A DNA stretch of 64,000 nt, from contig CAWJEW010000002.1 of NCBI GenBank assembly GCA_963842065.1, positions 248,001 through 312,000 of the forward strand, in the 5' to 3' direction. Under the pieces are notes generated by a model. The model was not told the origin of the DNA. It did no database searches and worked only from the letters and a program-made list of their open reading frames with translations. The stretch is from CAITWD01 sp963842065. Lineage in GTDB: Bacteria; Actinomycetota; Thermoleophilia; Miltoncostaeales; Miltoncostaeaceae. The position numbers and the translations under genes are program-made. Positions 50,277 through 59,388 of this stretch are shown in pieces (positions within the stretch are counted from its first letter, which is position 1; each line of letters opens with the position of its first letter).

Positions 50277-51404
50277 ATGACACCACCCGAGACGACGAGC
50301 GTCGACGAACTCGCCCAGCGCATCTCCGCGGTGCGCGAGCGCGTGGGGCTCTTGGGCGCATACCTCGACCCGGAGGCGCTGGCGGCGCGGCAGACCGAGC
50401 TTGAGGACCTGTTGCAGGCGCCGGGGTTCTGGGACGACCCGCAGGTGGCGTCGAAGGTCTCCTCCGAGCACGCGGCCGTGCGCGATCGCCGCACCGAGTA
50501 CGAGGGCCTGGCCGGCGACGTCGCCGACCTCGAGGACCTCATCGAGGTCGCCAAGGATGGCGACGAGGGAGCGGCCTTCGTCCAGGAACTCGCCGACGGA
50601 CTCGAGCGCGTCGAGTCCCAGCTGGCGCGCCTGGAGGAGTTGCGCCTGTTCTCGGGCGAGCACGACGCGGGCGACGCGGTCATGACAATCAACGCCGGCG
50701 AGGGTGGCACCGATGCGCAGGACTGGGCCGAGATGCTTATGCGCATGTACATGCGCTGGGCCGAGGCGCGCGGGCTCGCGGCCGACATCAAGGAAATCCA
50801 GGAGGGGGCCGAGGCCGGCATCAAGAGCGTCACGATGACGATCTCGGGCCCGAGCGCCTATGGGCTGACCTCCGCCGAGCGTGGCGTGCACCGGCTCGTG
50901 CGCCTGTCGCCGTTCGACTCGGCCCATCGTCGCCAGACGTCGTTTGCGGCCGTGGACGTCGCGCCGCTGGTCAGCGACGACGTCGTGGTGGAGATCGACG
51001 ACAAGGACCTCAAGATCGATACCTATCGCGCCTCGGGCGCCGGTGGCCAGCACGTCAACAAGACCGAATCGGCGGTGCGCATCACCCATCTGCCCACCGG
51101 CATCGTCGTGCAGTGCCAGAACGAGCGCTCCCAGATGCAGAACCGCGCAACTGCGATGAGCATGCTGCGTGCGCGCATCGTCCAGCAAGAGCTCGAGCGC
51201 CGCGAGGAGGAGGCGGCACGGGCCCGCGGGGAGACGCTCAAGATCGGCTTCGGCAGCCAGATCCGCAGTTACGTGATCCATCCGTACACGTTGGTCAAGG
51301 ACCTGCGCACCGGGGTCGAGGTGGGCAACGCCCAGGCGGTGCTCGACGGCGACCTGGACGGGTTCATCCGCGCGGAGCTCGAGCGGCGGGCCAAGCTCAA
51401 CTAG
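50277..51404 (+). CDS. prfB: Peptide chain release factor 2
   Basis: 375 residues. RF2 reads UAA and UGA. The recognition tripeptide is RLSPFDSAHRRQTSFAAV (SPF), and the catalytic GGQ is in ASGAGGQHVNKTESAVRITH. The gene is one uninterrupted frame from ATG 50277; there is no internal UGA of the autoregulatory +1 frameshift kind found in many bacteria. It lies 19 bases after secA and is followed by a gap and the ftsEX promoter. Confidence 0.97.
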   Translation: MTPPETTSVDELAQRISAVRERVGLLGAYLDPEALAARQTELEDLLQAPGFWDDPQVASKVSSEHAAVRDRRTEYEGLAGDVADLEDLIEVAKDGDEGAAFVQELADGLERVESQLARLEELRLFSGEHDAGDAVMTINAGEGGTDAQDWAEMLMRMYMRWAEARGLAADIKEIQEGAEAGIKSVTMTISGPSAYGLTSAERGVHRLVRLSPFDSAHRRQTSFAAVDVAPLVSDDVVVEIDDKDLKIDTYRASGAGGQHVNKTESAVRITHLPTGIVVQCQNERSQMQNRATAMSMLRARIVQQELERREEEAARARGETLKIGFGSQIRSYVIHPYTLVKDLRTGVEVGNAQAVLDGDLDGFIRAELERRAKLN

Positions 51405-51653
51405 TGCGGCGCCAGTGGACCAAATCGCATCGAAACGCAAGGACTCCGGCCGGATCCGGCGAACCACGTTTCTGCCGAGAAATTTCGCGACGCGTCTATT
51501 TGCAGGAGTTTCGGCGGATTGACATACGGCACGGAACCGGGGTACCCTCTCGGAGCCTCCGTGACGCGATCGATGCGCCGAGGCCAAACCGGATCCGCGC
51601 TACGCAGGTCCCAACCGGCGGTTGCTGACGACCGCCCCACCGAGGTTCGCAGC
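51405..51653 (+). other. Intergenic region with ftsEX leader
   Basis: 249 bases between prfB and ftsE. The first 110 bases show nothing recognisable. A promoter is proposed at 51519-51548, leaving an untranslated leader of about 95 bases before ATG 51654. Confidence 0.6.
51519..51548 (+). promoter_or_regulatory. Probable housekeeping-sigma promoter for ftsEX
   Basis: Consensus -35 TTGACA (51519-51524), an 18-base spacer, and -10 TACCCT (51543-51548). This is the best -35/-10 pair I saw in the window, and it lies upstream of ftsE in the right orientation. Confidence 0.6.
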
Positions 51654-52466
51654 ATGAGCACCGACAGTGATGCCGAGCTGAACTCAGCAGAGCCATCGCG
51701 TCCGTCGAGGCGTCCCGCCCGTGACGCCGAACGCCGCATCGACCGACGCAGCCTGCTGCGCTCCGGCGACGGCCCGATGGTCACCTTCGCTGGGGTGACC
51801 AAGCGCTACGGGACGGATGTGATCGGCCTCGACGACGTGTCGGTCACGATCGACGCGGGCGAATTCGTCTTTCTTGTCGGTGCGTCCGGCTCCGGCAAGT
51901 CGACCTTCATCCGGCTGCTGATCAAGGAGCTCGACGCGACCGAAGGCACCGTGATCGTGGGCGGGCGCGACCTCGGCAAGCTGCGCCGCTCGAAGGTGCC
52001 CTACCTGCGCCGCGGGATCGGGTGCGTGTTCCAGGACTTCAAGTTGCTGCCCGGCAGGACCATCTACGAGAACGTGGCCTACGCGCTTGAGGTCACCGGC
52101 GACGCGCCGCGGGCGATCCGTCGCAAGGTGCCCGAGATCCTGTCGCTGACGGGGCTGTCGGACAAGTCCGACCGTCTGCCCAACGAGCTGTCGGGCGGTG
52201 AGCAGCAGCGCGTGTCGATCGCACGCGCGTTCGTCAATCATCCGCGCCTGTTGATCGCCGACGAGCCGACCGGAAACCTGGACCCCGACACGTCGATCGG
52301 CATCATGCAGTTGCTCTACCGGATCAACCGCACCGGCACGACCGTCGTCATGGCAACCCACGACCGGGACATGGTGGACAAGATGCAGATGCGGGTGATC
52401 GCCCTCGAGGACGGGCGCATCGTCCGCGACGAGCGCAAGGCGAGCTACGCGACGGTGGAGTCATGA
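51654..52466 (+). CDS. ftsE: Cell-division ATP-binding protein FtsE
   Basis: 270 residues from ATG 51654. ABC-type ATPase that with FtsX activates peptidoglycan hydrolases at the septum. The ABC domain begins MVTFAGVTKRYGTDVIGLDD near residue 42, with Walker A VGASGSGKSTFIRLLIKELD, Q-loop CVFQDFKLLPGRTIYENVAY, signature LSGGEQQRVSIARAFV and Walker B LLIADEPTGNLDPDTS. The 41 residues before it are Ser/Arg-rich and not typical; an internal ATG at 51777 could be the true start but has no ribosome site. Overlaps ftsX by 4 bases. Confidence 0.95.
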   Translation: MSTDSDAELNSAEPSRPSRRPARDAERRIDRRSLLRSGDGPMVTFAGVTKRYGTDVIGLDDVSVTIDAGEFVFLVGASGSGKSTFIRLLIKELDATEGTVIVGGRDLGKLRRSKVPYLRRGIGCVFQDFKLLPGRTIYENVAYALEVTGDAPRAIRRKVPEILSLTGLSDKSDRLPNELSGGEQQRVSIARAFVNHPRLLIADEPTGNLDPDTSIGIMQLLYRINRTGTTVVMATHDRDMVDKMQMRVIALEDGRIVRDERKASYATVES

Positions 52467-53368
52467 GGCTGGGCTTCTTCGTCCGCGAGGCGATCCGCTC
52501 GATCCGCGCGAACGTCGCGATCTCGATCGCGGCGGTCGTCACGGTCATGATCGCCGTGTTCATCCTGGGTACGTTCATACCGTCGTACCTGTACGTGCAA
52601 TCGACCGTCAACCAGGAGAAATCGCGGCTGGACATCCAGGTGTACGTCGCCGACGCGGCGACGACGCCGCAGGTCTCGGCGCTGCAGGGCGACATCGCCA
52701 ACCTCATGAACCAGCACCAGGTCAAGACGTTTTCGTTCATCTCCAAGCAGCAGGCGCTGCAGAAGCTCAAGAGCGAGCTCTCGGACCAGTCGATCCTGAC
52801 GCTGCTGCCCAACAACCCGCTGCCCGCCTCGTTTGACCTGACCCCGATGGACCCAGCGCACGACGCGCAGATCGCCGCGGCACTGCGCGGGAACCCGGCG
52901 ATCGATACGACAATGCCCGGCCAGGGCATCGATTACGCGGCCACGACGACGGATCGACTCCTGTCGGTGGCCAAGTTCATCCAGTACACGGGTTTCGTGC
53001 TGATCCTCATCCTGCTGGTCGCGGCGGTGTTGCTGATCGGGAACACCATCCGCCTGTCGATCTTCGCCCGACGCCGCGAGGTGGAGGTGATGCGCCTCGT
53101 GGGCGCCACCAACTGGTTCATCCGCTGGCCGTTCGTGATCGAAGGGGTTATCTGCGGCCTGGCGGGGGCCCTCATCTCGGTGTTCGCGCTGTACTTGGCG
53201 AAGGTCTTCATCGTCCAGCCGTGGATCAACAGCAACTCCAACCAGTTGACCAAGGACACGGCCTCGACGATCAGTTTCAGCGCCCTGGCGGTGATCCTGA
53301 TTCTGGCCGGCGGCCTGGTCGGCGCCTTCGGAAGCGGCGTGACCCTGCGGCGGTTCTTGAAGGTGTAG
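52463..53368 (+). CDS. ftsX: Cell-division protein FtsX
   Basis: 301 residues, four membrane helices: one N-terminal (NVAISIAAVVTVMIAVFILG), an outside domain of about 150 residues (YVADAATTPQVSALQGDIAN, SFISKQQALQKLKSELSDQS, LPASFDLTPMDPAHDAQIAA), then three more including GFVLILILLVAAVLLIGNTI with the conserved FARRREVEVMRLVGATNWFI, and IRWPFVIEGVICGLAGALIS. Partner of FtsE; the outside domain would bind a hydrolase such as RipC in actinobacteria. Confidence 0.95.
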   Translation: MRLGFFVREAIRSIRANVAISIAAVVTVMIAVFILGTFIPSYLYVQSTVNQEKSRLDIQVYVADAATTPQVSALQGDIANLMNQHQVKTFSFISKQQALQKLKSELSDQSILTLLPNNPLPASFDLTPMDPAHDAQIAAALRGNPAIDTTMPGQGIDYAATTTDRLLSVAKFIQYTGFVLILILLVAAVLLIGNTIRLSIFARRREVEVMRLVGATNWFIRWPFVIEGVICGLAGALISVFALYLAKVFIVQPWINSNSNQLTKDTASTISFSALAVILILAGGLVGAFGSGVTLRRFLKV

Positions 53369-53438
53369 CCCTGCACGGTTGTGCGCCCGCCCACCGGCGG
53401 GCGCGACGACCCGACCGTGCAGCAGCCGACCCCGCGCG

Positions 53439-54647
53439 ATGCAGAGCTCGCCCCGACGATCCCGACGTCTGTTCGCGATCGTCGGCGGCATCGTCGCTCT
53501 CGTGGTCATCTTCGCCCTCGGGGTCCTGGTCGGAGGTCATCCGCAGGCGACCGGGCTCACGCGGCTGCCCAGCGCCGCGCGCAGCATCGTGCTGGGTGCC
53601 GGCCGCGACTCGCTGATCGCCGACATCCAGAACGAGCTGAAGTCCGGCTACTACGTGCCCGTCAACTCGGCGACGCTCGCGCGCGCCTCGATCGACGGCA
53701 TGCTCGCCTCGCTTGACGATCCGTACACGTACTACCTCGACCCGAGCGAGTTTGCCGCGATGCAGCAGGAGACCCAGGGCTTGTATGTGGGGGTCGGCAT
53801 CCAGGTGCTGCAGCGGGGCTCGGACGTCGTGATTGCCAATGTCTTTGCCGGGAGCCCCGCACAGAAGGGCGGCCTGGCCAAGGGCGATGTGATCACCGCC
53901 GTCAATGGACGCTCAACTTCCGGTGCCAGCCTCAACACGGTGACCGACGCGATCCGCGGGACCAAGGGGACACCCGTCGCGATCACCGTCTCGACGGCCT
54001 CGGGCGGAACGCGGACCGCGCACATGACGCGGACGGTCCTCAAGCTGCAGCTGGTCACGACCCGCATGCTCACCGTCCACGGGCATAAGATCGGCGTGAT
54101 CACGCTGCTCGAGTTCGACCAGGGTGCGGCCGCCGACGTGCGGGCCGCCGTGGCCAGGCTGACCGCAGCGGGTGCCACCGGCCTGGTGTTGGACCTGCGC
54201 GGGAACCCGGGCGGTCTGGTCGATGAGGCCGTCGGCCTGGTGGGGATCTTCGTGCCCAAGGGGTCGCCGGTGGTGACGACCGTCGGTCTGCACGATCCGC
54301 GCCAGACGCTCACGACGTCGGCCACGCCGAGCACGACGCTGCCGTTGGTCGTCCTGGTGGACCGCTATAGCGCCAGCGCGAGCGAGATCGTCTCCGGTGC
54401 GCTGCGCGATGACGGCCGGGCCATCCTCGTCGGCCAGCGCACCTTCGGCAAGGCGGTCGTCCAGGAGACCGTCGAGCTGCCCAACCAGGGCGCGCTGCAT
54501 TTCACCATCGCGCGCTACCTGACCCCGAAGGGCGTGGATCTCAACCACAAGGGTCTTGCTCCGGACATCTCCGTCGCCGCAAACCCGACCCCAACGTCGG
54601 ACCCGGCCCTCGAGCAGGCCGCGGCCGCGGCTGCGGCCGGGCGCTGA
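53439..54647 (+). CDS. S41 C-terminal processing peptidase
   Basis: 402 residues. One N-terminal membrane anchor (LFAIVGGIVALVVIFALGVL), then a PDZ domain (YVGVGIQVLQRGSDVVIANV, FAGSPAQKGGLAKGDVITAV, NGRSTSGASL) and the S41 protease with GLVLDLRGNPGGLVDEAVGL, catalytic Ser in VDRYSASASEIVSGALRDDG and Lys in VGQRTFGKAVVQETVELPNQ. It trims secreted or membrane proteins outside the cell. The start is uncertain: ATG 53439 or GTG 53379. The ftsX-ctp-rnr-smpB order is shared with many actinobacteria and Firmicutes. Confidence 0.95.
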   Translation: MQSSPRRSRRLFAIVGGIVALVVIFALGVLVGGHPQATGLTRLPSAARSIVLGAGRDSLIADIQNELKSGYYVPVNSATLARASIDGMLASLDDPYTYYLDPSEFAAMQQETQGLYVGVGIQVLQRGSDVVIANVFAGSPAQKGGLAKGDVITAVNGRSTSGASLNTVTDAIRGTKGTPVAITVSTASGGTRTAHMTRTVLKLQLVTTRMLTVHGHKIGVITLLEFDQGAAADVRAAVARLTAAGATGLVLDLRGNPGGLVDEAVGLVGIFVPKGSPVVTTVGLHDPRQTLTTSATPSTTLPLVVLVDRYSASASEIVSGALRDDGRAILVGQRTFGKAVVQETVELPNQGALHFTIARYLTPKGVDLNHKGLAPDISVAANPTPTSDPALEQAAAAAAAGR

Positions 54648-56446
54648 TGGCGCGCGGAGGGCCGGCCGCCGAGGTCGTCGTCGAGATCGTGGGCGCCGGG
54701 CGGGGGGCCCTCGCGCACCCGGCATTCGCGGCCGGGGAGGACATCCGGATGTCCACGGCGACACTCGGCGATGCACGTGTCGGCGACCTTGCGCGAGTGG
54801 TGGTGCGCGGGCGCTCGGCGCGGGTCGTCGACGTGTTCGGCAGATCCCGGGCGCCGGGGCCCGCGATGGCGGGTTTCCTGTGGGCCAATGCACGGGGCAC
54901 CGGAACGCCGCGGGCCGTCGAGCGCGGGGTCGTCGCGATCACGGAAGGCAATCCGCTGGCGGACCCCGGGCGCCGCGATCTCACCCAGCAGGACGTCGTC
55001 ACGATCGACCCCGAGGGGGCGAAGGACCACGATGACGCCATCGCGGCCGAGCTTGAGGGCGATAACGTGCGGCTCTGGGTGCATATCGCCGACGTCAGCC
55101 ACTACGTGCAGCCCGGCTCGGCCGTCGACCGCGACGCCGCCCACCGCGGCTGCTCGCTATACGTGCCGGGCACCGTGGACCCGATGCTGCCGGCGCGCCT
55201 GTCGAGTGATTTGTGCAGCCTGCGCCCCGGTGTCCCGCGCCGGGTGATCAGCGTGGAGATGACCGTGACCCCTGGAGGGGATGTCCGCGATGTGCGGTTC
55301 TACCGCGCGGTGATCGCGTCCGAACGCCGACTCACGTACCCGCAGGTCGACGCGCACGTTGCCGGCGTCGGTCTGGGCGCACCAGGGCTGGACGACACGA
55401 TCGCTGCGGCAGGCGTGGCCGCCGGCCGGCTGCGGGCGCGCCGGATCGCGCGCGGGGCGCTCGAGATCGACTCGGGCGAGCCGGTGTGGGTGCTCGGACC
55501 GGACCGGGTCGAGGGCGTGCGCATCGAGCACCAGACCGCATCGCACCGGCTGGTGGAGGACTGCATGATTGCGGCCAACGAAGCCGTGGCCCAGTACCTG
55601 ATCGCCCGCAAGACCCCGGCCGTGTTCAGGTATCACGCCGACCCGGACCAACACCATGTCGAGCGCCTGTACGCGCAGCTGGCGGCGCTCGATGTCGCGA
55701 CGCCGGCGCTTGCGGACGGGCACCTTGGCCCGACGCAGCGGCGGGAGGCGGTGCGGCTCGCCGGCGCGGCCGTCGGCACGCATCTTCAGGCGGCCCGGGC
55801 ACGCGGCGAGGGCGACGGGTCGGCGCTCTGGGTGCTCGTGCTGCGCGCGCTCAAGCAGGCGTTCTATTCGGGGGAATCCTGTACCCACTCGGGGCTTGCG
55901 AGCCCCGCGTACCTGCACTTCACCTCTCCGATCCGGCGCTACCCGGACCTGCTCGTGCACCGGGCCCTGGTCGGCGCGCTGGGCATCGATGTGGAGGGCC
56001 CGTCGCATACCGAGCTCGAGGTGGCCGCCGCAGAGAGTTCGGAGGCCGAACGCGACGCCGCGGACCTCGAGCGCAAGGCCGATCGCATCTGCGCGGCGCT
56101 GCTGCTCGAGCAGGAGCTGAACGCCGGCGACTGGACGAACGCATTCGATGCCGAGGTGACCGGCCTGATCGGGACGGGGGTGTTCCTGCGCTTCGGGGTC
56201 GCCTATGAGGGGTTCCTGCCGCTCCGGCCGCAGGGGGGTGGGGAGCTGACGCTCGACGATGCCGAGGTCGGGCTGGTCGATCCGAGCGGCACCCACGAGA
56301 TCCGTCTCGGGGACCGGCTCGAGGTGCGCGTCGCCGAGATCGACGCGCTGCGCGGCCGCGTGCGGCTGGAGCGCGCCGATCGGCGCCTGGGGGCCCGCGA
56401 TGTCCGCGCGCGCTCGCAGCGACGCATGGCACGGAGGCCGCGCTAG
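54647..56446 (+). CDS. rnr: Ribonuclease R/RNase II family exoribonuclease
   Basis: 599 residues. 3'-5' exoribonuclease, which cooperates with tmRNA in removing defective mRNA. The RNB domain has the metal-Asp motif TIDPEGAKDHDDAIAAELEG, HIADVSHYVQPGSAVDRDAA, RGCSLYVPGTVDPMLPARLS and FTSPIRRYPDLLVHRALVGA. The C-terminal S1 domain covers about residues 500-580 (FDAEVTGLIGTGVFLRFGVA). The N-terminus is short (about 110 residues), so the cold-shock domains are reduced compared with E. coli RNase R (over 800). The ATG overlaps the ctp stop by one base. Confidence 0.93.
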   Translation: MARGGPAAEVVVEIVGAGRGALAHPAFAAGEDIRMSTATLGDARVGDLARVVVRGRSARVVDVFGRSRAPGPAMAGFLWANARGTGTPRAVERGVVAITEGNPLADPGRRDLTQQDVVTIDPEGAKDHDDAIAAELEGDNVRLWVHIADVSHYVQPGSAVDRDAAHRGCSLYVPGTVDPMLPARLSSDLCSLRPGVPRRVISVEMTVTPGGDVRDVRFYRAVIASERRLTYPQVDAHVAGVGLGAPGLDDTIAAAGVAAGRLRARRIARGALEIDSGEPVWVLGPDRVEGVRIEHQTASHRLVEDCMIAANEAVAQYLIARKTPAVFRYHADPDQHHVERLYAQLAALDVATPALADGHLGPTQRREAVRLAGAAVGTHLQAARARGEGDGSALWVLVLRALKQAFYSGESCTHSGLASPAYLHFTSPIRRYPDLLVHRALVGALGIDVEGPSHTELEVAAAESSEAERDAADLERKADRICAALLLEQELNAGDWTNAFDAEVTGLIGTGVFLRFGVAYEGFLPLRPQGGGELTLDDAEVGLVDPSGTHEIRLGDRLEVRVAEIDALRGRVRLERADRRLGARDVRARSQRRMARRPR

Positions 56447-56458
56447 GCTGTCTGGCCC

Positions 56459-56947
56459 ATGGCTTCGGGCAAGAAGAACACGAAAGGCGCGCGCGACGAG
56501 CGCTTCCGCGACATCGCGCAGAATCGTCGTGCGCGGTACGAGTACGAGATCTTCGAGCGCTTCGACGCGGGCCTGGTGCTGATCGGGACCGAGGTCAAGG
56601 GCCTGCGCGAGCGCGGCGCCACGATCGGTGACGCCTACGTGATTATTCGCAACGGCGAGGCCTGGTTGGTGGGGGCGACGATCCCCGAATACAGCAACGC
56701 CAGCCACACCAGCCACGAGCCGCAGCGCACTCGCAAGCTGCTCCTGCACCGCCGGGAGATTGACCGCCTCACCAGCCGCTTGAACGAGAAGGGTCTGACC
56801 GTCGTGCCGCTGCGGATGTACTTCCACGAGGGCCGCGCGAAGGTCGAGCTGGGCCTGGGCCGCGGCAAGACCGCCTACGACAAGCGCCACGCCATCGCCG
56901 AGCGCGACGCGCGGCGCGATATCGCCCGCGCGGTCCGGCGCGGATAG
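56459..56947 (+). CDS. smpB: tmRNA-binding protein SmpB
   Basis: 162 residues. SmpB binds the tRNA-like part of tmRNA and enters stalled ribosomes. Signature segments are NRRARYEYEIFERFDAGLVL, IGTEVKGLRERGATIGDAYV, PEYSNASHTSHEPQRTRKLL, VVPLRMYFHEGRAKVELGLG, and the C-terminal basic tail YDKRHAIAERDARRDIARAV, which probes the empty mRNA channel. It is directly upstream of ssrA. Confidence 0.98.
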   Translation: MASGKKNTKGARDERFRDIAQNRRARYEYEIFERFDAGLVLIGTEVKGLRERGATIGDAYVIIRNGEAWLVGATIPEYSNASHTSHEPQRTRKLLLHRREIDRLTSRLNEKGLTVVPLRMYFHEGRAKVELGLGRGKTAYDKRHAIAERDARRDIARAVRRG

Positions 56948-57010
56948 TCGCCGCCGGCGCCTCGCCGGCCGCGGCGGCGGCGGCGGCGGTGCTACCCTGG
57001 ATCGCAGTAC

Positions 57011-57377
57011 GGGCCCGATCCAGTTTCGACGAAGTAGGAGGGTATCGGTAAGCGAGCCGCGGACTCGGTGGACCGCGTTAACAACCGAGACACTACGTAG
57101 CTGCGGAGACTTCTCCTAAGCTCGCTCTCGCTGCCTAACCAGCAGTAACTGAGAGCCATCGGCCTTCCCTCGGGTTGCGGGGAAGATCACCGGTGTCAGC
57201 CTAGTAACCCTGGTCCGTCGGCAACGGCACTCGGTCGGCGGATGAGATCACAGGAATGCCTGGCGCCGACCCGGTTGGCCGACGGGAACGGGCGGCGCGA
57301 GATCAGCCTGTCGGCTGCGCTCGGAGAAGCTGATACGCGAGTACTTTCGGACGCCGGGGCAGTGCCGGCCGGGTCCA
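57011..57377 (+). ncRNA. ssrA: tmRNA (SsrA)
   Basis: Transfer-messenger RNA. The 5' end GGGCCCGATCCAGTTTCGAC has the typical tmRNA start, and GGGCCCG pairs over 7 bp with CGGGTCC (57370-57376), followed by discriminator A 57377 and genomic CC. The tag frame runs 57100-57138 and encodes AAETSPKLALAA then TAA; the LAA end is the degradation signal seen in all tags. The T-arm stem GCCGG/CCGGC (57353-57357, 57365-57369) is sound, but its loop reads GGCAGTG instead of the usual TTCRANT. It is about 367 nt, standard length, and next to smpB and rnr. Confidence 0.93.
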
Positions 57378-57388
57378 CCTCGATTGTT

Positions 57389-57427
57389 CTGGCTTGAGTT
57401 TTGGATTCGCTCCGAAGCTCAAGCCAG
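57389..57427 (+). terminator. Intrinsic terminator after ssrA
   Basis: CTGGCTTGAG/CTCAAGCCAG form a perfect 10-bp stem with a 19-base loop, followed shortly by TTTT (57433-57436). It lies 12 bases after the tmRNA 3' end. Confidence 0.75.
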
Positions 57428-57909
57428 GCGTCGTTTTGGGCGACGTCGACGGTCGATCGCGCGCTCCTCGAAGGGCTCGCGCACGTCGGCGCAGCGTGGG
57501 ATCGTCCTCGGGCGCCCCGTGTTCGCCGCCGCGTCCCGCCGAGTTCGCTGCTGATGTGCGATGCGCCCGAAATCGACAGTATTCAGGCGTATCCCATGAT
57601 GTTCGGGCGACGTGTCGTCGGTGCGCGGCAACTGTGGGCGCCGGCGGTCGCCGCCACCGCGGTCATGCCCGATACGGGCGGCCACCGTCTCATCTGCCAG
57701 ATGCCGACGTCCGAGACGCCGCGGATCTCATGTGTTACACGGCGATATACATATTCGTTCGTGAAGCTGGACTATTGATCGAGTGGTATGGGAAGCTCGA
57801 CTCTCCGTGAGGCGGCGATGGTGGTCCGATCGTCGTGGGCAGGAGCGCGGGAAAGGAATCCGCCGTTGTTTGATCACGACGGTCATCGCTCGCCGGTGCG
57901 AGGGCTTCT
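57428..57909. other. Gene-free region, 482 bases
   Basis: No credible gene: frames are short, out of codon bias and without family similarity. Slightly lower GC near 57730-57770. It separates the ssrA terminator from the secreted peptidase and presumably contains that gene's promoter. Nothing else seen. Confidence 0.6.
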
Positions 57910-58977
57910 GTGAACGCCGGGCCCCGATTGGCACTCATCGCAATCGTCGTGGTGAGTGTCTGCGCTGCGTCGATCGGCGCGGCCTCAGCAGCCACATCCG
58001 CCCGGACGTGCAAGACCGTCACGGTCGTCACGCGTGTGCATCACCGCACCGTGCAGCGGCGCGAACGGGTCTGCGAGTCGGCAAAGATCTCGGCAGCACC
58101 GACCTCGCTGCCATATTCGGGAAGCACGGTCAGATTTGGGCTGACCGCACGCGGCGCGACGACGTGCGCCCTCAGCGCCTCGCCGGCGCTGTGGAGCGGC
58201 CGCAACCCCGCGCCGGTGAAGTGCACGGGTGGCTATTCGGTGGTGGTTCCGGCGACGAACGCCGCGCGGCACTGGACCGTGCGCTTCCTCGTCAAGAACC
58301 GCTATCACCAAACGGTCACCGTCAGTCAGACGCTCAGTCAGCAGGCGAATCCGATCCCGATCTACGGGTCGGAGAACTGGTCCGGATATGCGCTGCAGGG
58401 AAGCGCACTCAATGGTGCCCAGGGCACGTTCAACGTCCCGAACCTCAGTGCCACTCCAGGCGAGTCAGACGTCAGCGAGTGGGTCGGCGTCGACGGGTTT
58501 ACCAACACCGACGCGATCCAGGCCGGCGTCCACGAGATCTATGACCCGGTCGGCAACGATGAGATCGTCTACCCGTGGTGGGAGATCCTGCCAGCGCCGG
58601 AGACCCAGATCCCCTCGATGACCGTCCGCCCCGGCGACAGCGTCTCTGTCCAGGTCCGACAAGTGGCGGGCACGCTGTGGCAGATCGCGGTGCTCGACAA
58701 CACCACCAGCCAGAGCTTCACCACCGATCAGCCCTACACCGGTCCGGAGACTTCGGCGGAGTGGATCGTGGAGGCGCCATCGATCAACGGCACGCCTGCG
58801 ACGCTCGGCGTCTATTCCCCGGCGATCACCTTCACCGGGTTGGCCGCCGCCGGCAACCGCGTGCGGCTGAACGAACTCGTGTTGGTACAAAACGGGGCGA
58901 TCGTCTCGAGCCCCTCGGCGCTCGATGCCAACGGGTTCAGCGTTGCCTATGGGTCAACCCCGCCTCCAGCGCCATAG
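57910..58977 (+). CDS. Secreted G1-family glutamic endopeptidase (eqolisin-like)
   Basis: 355 residues from GTG 57910. A signal peptide is clear (RLALIAIVVVSVCAASIGAA, then SAATSA). After a linker of about 120 residues comes the G1 fold: IYGSENWSGYALQGSALNGA, VSEWVGVDGFTNTDAIQAGV (containing the catalytic Gln region), DEIVYPWWEILPA, and TSAEWIVEAPSINGTPATLG (catalytic Glu). These acid-active proteases are best known from fungi but occur in several bacterial lines, Thermoleophilia included. The linker holds an Ig-like segment with two Cys (TTCALSASPALWS, APVKCTGGYSV). Confidence 0.9.
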   Translation: MNAGPRLALIAIVVVSVCAASIGAASAATSARTCKTVTVVTRVHHRTVQRRERVCESAKISAAPTSLPYSGSTVRFGLTARGATTCALSASPALWSGRNPAPVKCTGGYSVVVPATNAARHWTVRFLVKNRYHQTVTVSQTLSQQANPIPIYGSENWSGYALQGSALNGAQGTFNVPNLSATPGESDVSEWVGVDGFTNTDAIQAGVHEIYDPVGNDEIVYPWWEILPAPETQIPSMTVRPGDSVSVQVRQVAGTLWQIAVLDNTTSQSFTTDQPYTGPETSAEWIVEAPSINGTPATLGVYSPAITFTGLAAAGNRVRLNELVLVQNGAIVSSPSALDANGFSVAYGSTPPPAP

Positions 58978-59388
58978 GAGACCGGCGGCGACCGCGAGGT
59001 CTGCGCCAGGTCCGATGAGCGCAATCGGACTGGCCCTGTGGCATTGCAAGGCGCAGTCGTCAGCCCGCCGTGCGTGGCGGCAGGGGCTCCGGCTCGACGT
59101 CGTTGGAGGCCGATTCATCCGTGTCACGGGCGTGCGCGTGCCCATCAGCGGGACGAGGCTGGCGTCGCCGGGGCGTGGCCAGACGAGCGGGGCGGCCGTC
59201 AGCTGCGCCGGGGCGGTCCGCAGGCCATGGACGCCGAGCGGCCGTGCTGGACTGGCCCGCGTCGGCAGCGCCCGGCGGTCACCCCGCCGGATCTGCGGCT
59301 GCCGCTAAGAGCGCATAAGCGTCTCCTAAGACCCCGCTAACGGACTCCACAGATGACTCTCAGGGCGTGCGTGCACAGTCTGCGTGCC
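58978..59388. other. Gene-free region, about 410 bases
   Basis: No supportable gene on either strand. It lies between the G1 peptidase and the redox module, so it probably holds the promoter of the latter. No tRNA-like fold or strong hairpin was found by eye. Confidence 0.6.

Noticed and set aside
50277..50400. Programmed +1 frameshift in prfB
   Set aside because: RF2 is one uninterrupted frame from ATG 50277; there is no in-frame UGA near codon 26.
48725..50833. 702-codon minus-strand frame
   Set aside because: Antisense to secA and prfB; His/Val/Arg-rich shadow.
57428..57909. Small genes in the gap after ssrA
   Set aside because: Several frames of 60-140 codons exist on both strands, but none has codon bias, a ribosome site or recognisable sequence.
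58978..59388. Secreted or regulatory gene between the G1 peptidase and the redox module
   Set aside because: Frames are Arg/Pro/Ala-rich with no motif and overlap one another; no support.
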